Source of the DNA: an uncultured Clostridia bacterium
GTDB taxonomy: Bacteria > Bacillota > Clostridia > Oscillospirales > Acutalibacteraceae
Length of the DNA: 6,240 nt
NCBI GenBank assembly: GCA_937897215.1
Contig: CALCBQ010000135.1
Location: 1-6,240, forward strand
Direction of reading: 5' to 3'
Shown here: piece after piece, positions 5,039 to 6,240 of the stretch
Numbering within the stretch: position 1 is the first letter of the stretch
Layout: every line of letters begins with the position of its first letter
Notes under the pieces: model-generated
Told to the model about the DNA's origin: nothing
Database searches by the model: none
The model's input: only the letters and a program-made list of their open reading frames with translations
Translations under genes and position numbers: made by a program

Positions 5039-5233
5039 ATGCGAGGTAAGATGTATTCTGTAAGAGAGGTTGCAAAGGAATTAGGTATCACTACTCACAC
5101 AGTAAGAAGCTGGGCAAAGGCTGGCAAAGTCAAGGCTGTGAAGATACCAAACAATTCTGACAAGGCACAGTGGTTCTTTTCAGAAGAAGAACTGAACAGA
5201 TTAAGAAACGGAGAAAATAGCGATGAAAGCTAA
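5039..5233 (+). CDS. MerR/excisionase-type helix-turn-helix DNA-binding protein
   Basis: The 64-residue product carries one winged helix-turn-helix of the HTH_17/excisionase type: SVREVAKELGITTHTVRSWAKAGKVKAVKI at about residues 7-36, written here as SVREVAKELGITTHTVRSW then AKAGKVKAVKI. The wing is followed by AQWFFSEEELNRL, as in Xis-like proteins. Such proteins act as excisionases or as small transcription regulators; no integrase is in view, so neither can be chosen. AAAGGAG at 5025-5031 lies 7 bases before the ATG at 5039. An alternative ATG at 5051 has GAGGT just ahead of it and would still keep the whole domain. It overlaps the next gene by 11 bases. Confidence 0.85.
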   Translation: MRGKMYSVREVAKELGITTHTVRSWAKAGKVKAVKIPNNSDKAQWFFSEEELNRLRNGENSDES

Positions 5234-5813
5234 AACTGTGAGCACTGTTTTTTGGGTAACGCTTTTGACAGTATCAGTTGCAGTCAACACAAAAGTCATA
5301 CTTGAAGAACCAGCAGAACAGATAGAAGCAAAAGCAGAGCCAATGCAGACAGAGTATGTGAAAGAAGTCAAGACAGCTACACTTGTAAGCTATGAAGTGC
5401 CTGATGGCAAAACAAGTTTCAAAAGCTATATGGACTATCGCTGTATCACCAATACAAGGTCAGAGCAATACAAGTTACAGCAGGATTGCTGGACGGATAA
5501 AAATGGTCTCAGGCGGTGCGGTGATGATTATGTCATAGCGTTAGGGACTTTTTATGCTGATGAAATAGGCGACAGGTATAAGATAACGCTTGCAAATGAT
5601 ACGTCATTTTATGCAGTTGTCGGTGATTTCAAAGCCGATAAGCATACTGATAAGAACAACCAGTATACTCCCACAAGCGATGTAGGCAAGTGTGTGGTTG
5701 AGTTTATTGTTGATACAAAATCACTTGATAAGTCAGCAAAAAGAATGGGTGACATATCGTACTGTGGCAGTAAGTTCAAAGGCAATATCAAGAAGATAGA
5801 GAAAGAGGAATAA
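5223..5813 (+). CDS. Membrane-anchored or exported protein with probable 3D-like domain
   Basis: The 196-residue product begins with an N-terminal hydrophobic segment (residues 5-22, TVSTVFWVTLLTVSVAV) after MKAK. This fits a signal peptide or single membrane anchor with the bulk outside the cell; no lipobox Cys follows. Residues 28-60 are a Glu/Lys/Ala-rich linker. The rest runs SYMDYRCITNT, LQQDCWTDKNGLRR, DDYVIALGTFYADEIGDRYKI, then VVGDFKADKHTDKNN with Asp134, Asp139 and Asp143, and FIVDTKSLDK. This resembles the 3D (triple-Asp) double-psi-barrel domain of cell-wall-active proteins and similar phage proteins. Five Cys (74, 89, 99, 157, 181) could form disulfides outside the cell. GGAG at 5210-5213 is the RBS. 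A role in wall remodelling or superinfection control is inference; the fold assignment needs a structure search. Confidence 0.75.
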   Translation: MKAKTVSTVFWVTLLTVSVAVNTKVILEEPAEQIEAKAEPMQTEYVKEVKTATLVSYEVPDGKTSFKSYMDYRCITNTRSEQYKLQQDCWTDKNGLRRCGDDYVIALGTFYADEIGDRYKITLANDTSFYAVVGDFKADKHTDKNNQYTPTSDVGKCVVEFIVDTKSLDKSAKRMGDISYCGSKFKGNIKKIEKEE

Positions 5814-5814
5814 A

Positions 5815-6135
5815 ATGCAAGATTATGAAGTGCGGGCATTGGAGAAAGTCAATTATTCACTTAATCTCAATGACAGGCTGTTAGAAGGTGTTATGGGCTT
5901 ATGTGGGGAAACTGGTGAGGTCATGGATATTGTTAAGAAATATATGTGGCAAGGTCATCAGTTGAACTTAGGTCATTTATGTGAAGAACTTGGCGATGTG
6001 TTATGGTATATAGTTGATATTGCTGGTTCAGTAGGTCTTACACTTGATGATATCCAAAAGCAGAATATACGCAAACTTGACAAAAGATATCCGAATGGGT
6101 TTAAATCAGAGTATTCCATAAACAGGAGTGAATAA
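5815..6135 (+). CDS. MazG-like nucleotide pyrophosphohydrolase
   Basis: The 106-residue product has the all-alpha NTP pyrophosphohydrolase signature: GETGEVMDIVKK supplies ExxE (Glu32, Glu35), and CEELGDVLWYI supplies ExxD (Glu58, Asp61), with 22 residues between them, which fits the family spacing. These acidic residues bind Mg2+. MazG-type enzymes hydrolyse NTPs or dNTPs to the monophosphate and pyrophosphate; phage versions are thought to clean or rebalance nucleotide pools or lower host alarmone. Its length fits a single MazG domain. The ATG at 5815 comes 1 base after the previous stop, with AAAGAGG at 5802-5808. The last codon overlaps the next start (TAATG). The exact substrate cannot be told from sequence. 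Confidence 0.9.
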   Translation: MQDYEVRALEKVNYSLNLNDRLLEGVMGLCGETGEVMDIVKKYMWQGHQLNLGHLCEELGDVLWYIVDIAGSVGLTLDDIQKQNIRKLDKRYPNGFKSEYSINRSE

Positions 6136-6240
6136 TGCGCAAAGCGGTTGTTTTAGAAGCTGTATGGGGTCATGACTATGACTTACATCACGACCAAATA
6201 TATAAACGTCCATGCTGTCCAAAATGTTTAGAACCTATAA
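6135..6240 (+). CDS. Partial hypothetical protein with a CPKC zinc motif
   Basis: The ATG at 6135 shares its A with the TAA of the MazG gene, and AGGAG at 6124-6128 lies 6 bases upstream. The frame stays open to the right edge, so only 35 residues are visible. They start MRKAVVLEAVWGHDYDLHHD and continue to CCPKC, a CxxC zinc knuckle that would pair with a second one past the edge. The product cannot be named. It belongs to the same transcript as MazG. Confidence 0.65.
   Translation, partial: MRKAVVLEAVWGHDYDLHHDQIYKRPCCPKCLEPI

Noticed and set aside
6077..6106. TTGACA with TTAAAT 18 bases on as a promoter
   Set aside because: The -10 box matches only 4 of 6 bases and the site is inside the MazG gene with no gap before the next gene.

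Overview
The window looks like part of the early (replication and recombination) region of a phage or prophage of a low-to-moderate-GC Firmicute, most likely a gut Clostridia lineage. The basis is about fifteen small, tightly packed genes all on the + strand, strong AGGAG/AGAGGTG-type ribosome binding sites, many start/stop overlaps, and recognisable phage families. The host assignment is inference from codon and RBS style. No integrase, portal or other structural gene lies in the window, so lytic phage and prophage cannot be told apart.

Layout: (1) Positions 1-1169 hold the C-terminal part of an AAA_24/Sak4-type RecA-like ATPase, a 65-residue unknown protein, and a DUF669-like protein with an SSB-type acidic tip. 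(2) Positions 1170-1336 hold no protein gene; they contain tandem palindromic 10-mers, a pair of competing hairpins and a complete tRNA-Gln(UUG) with encoded CCA. (3) Positions 1337-4629 form one run of overlapping genes: five small ones (an unknown of 122 residues, an unknown of 54, a DUF551 protein, and unknowns of 69 and 113), then a PD-(D/E)XK nuclease of Holliday-junction-resolvase type, a Cys-rich zinc-ribbon protein, and a 464-residue SF2 helicase. (4) A near-consensus sigma-70 promoter with an extended -10 lies at 4634-4662. (5) Downstream come an unknown of 109 residues, a MerR/excisionase-type HTH protein, a membrane-anchored protein with a probable 3D-like C-terminal domain, a MazG-like nucleotide pyrophosphohydrolase, and a zinc-motif protein cut by the right edge.

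The ATPase, SSB-like protein, resolvase-like nuclease and helicase together make a coherent strand-annealing, branch-migration and junction-resolution set. MazG would tune nucleotide pools. The tRNA, the exported 3D-like protein and the small-gene cluster are accessory. I found no convincing gene on the - strand, no CRISPR array, no insertion sequence and no clear intrinsic terminator. I do not see clear evidence of a wholly new system; the most noteworthy items are the tRNA, the anchored protein placed among DNA-metabolism genes, and the cluster of unknown small genes.
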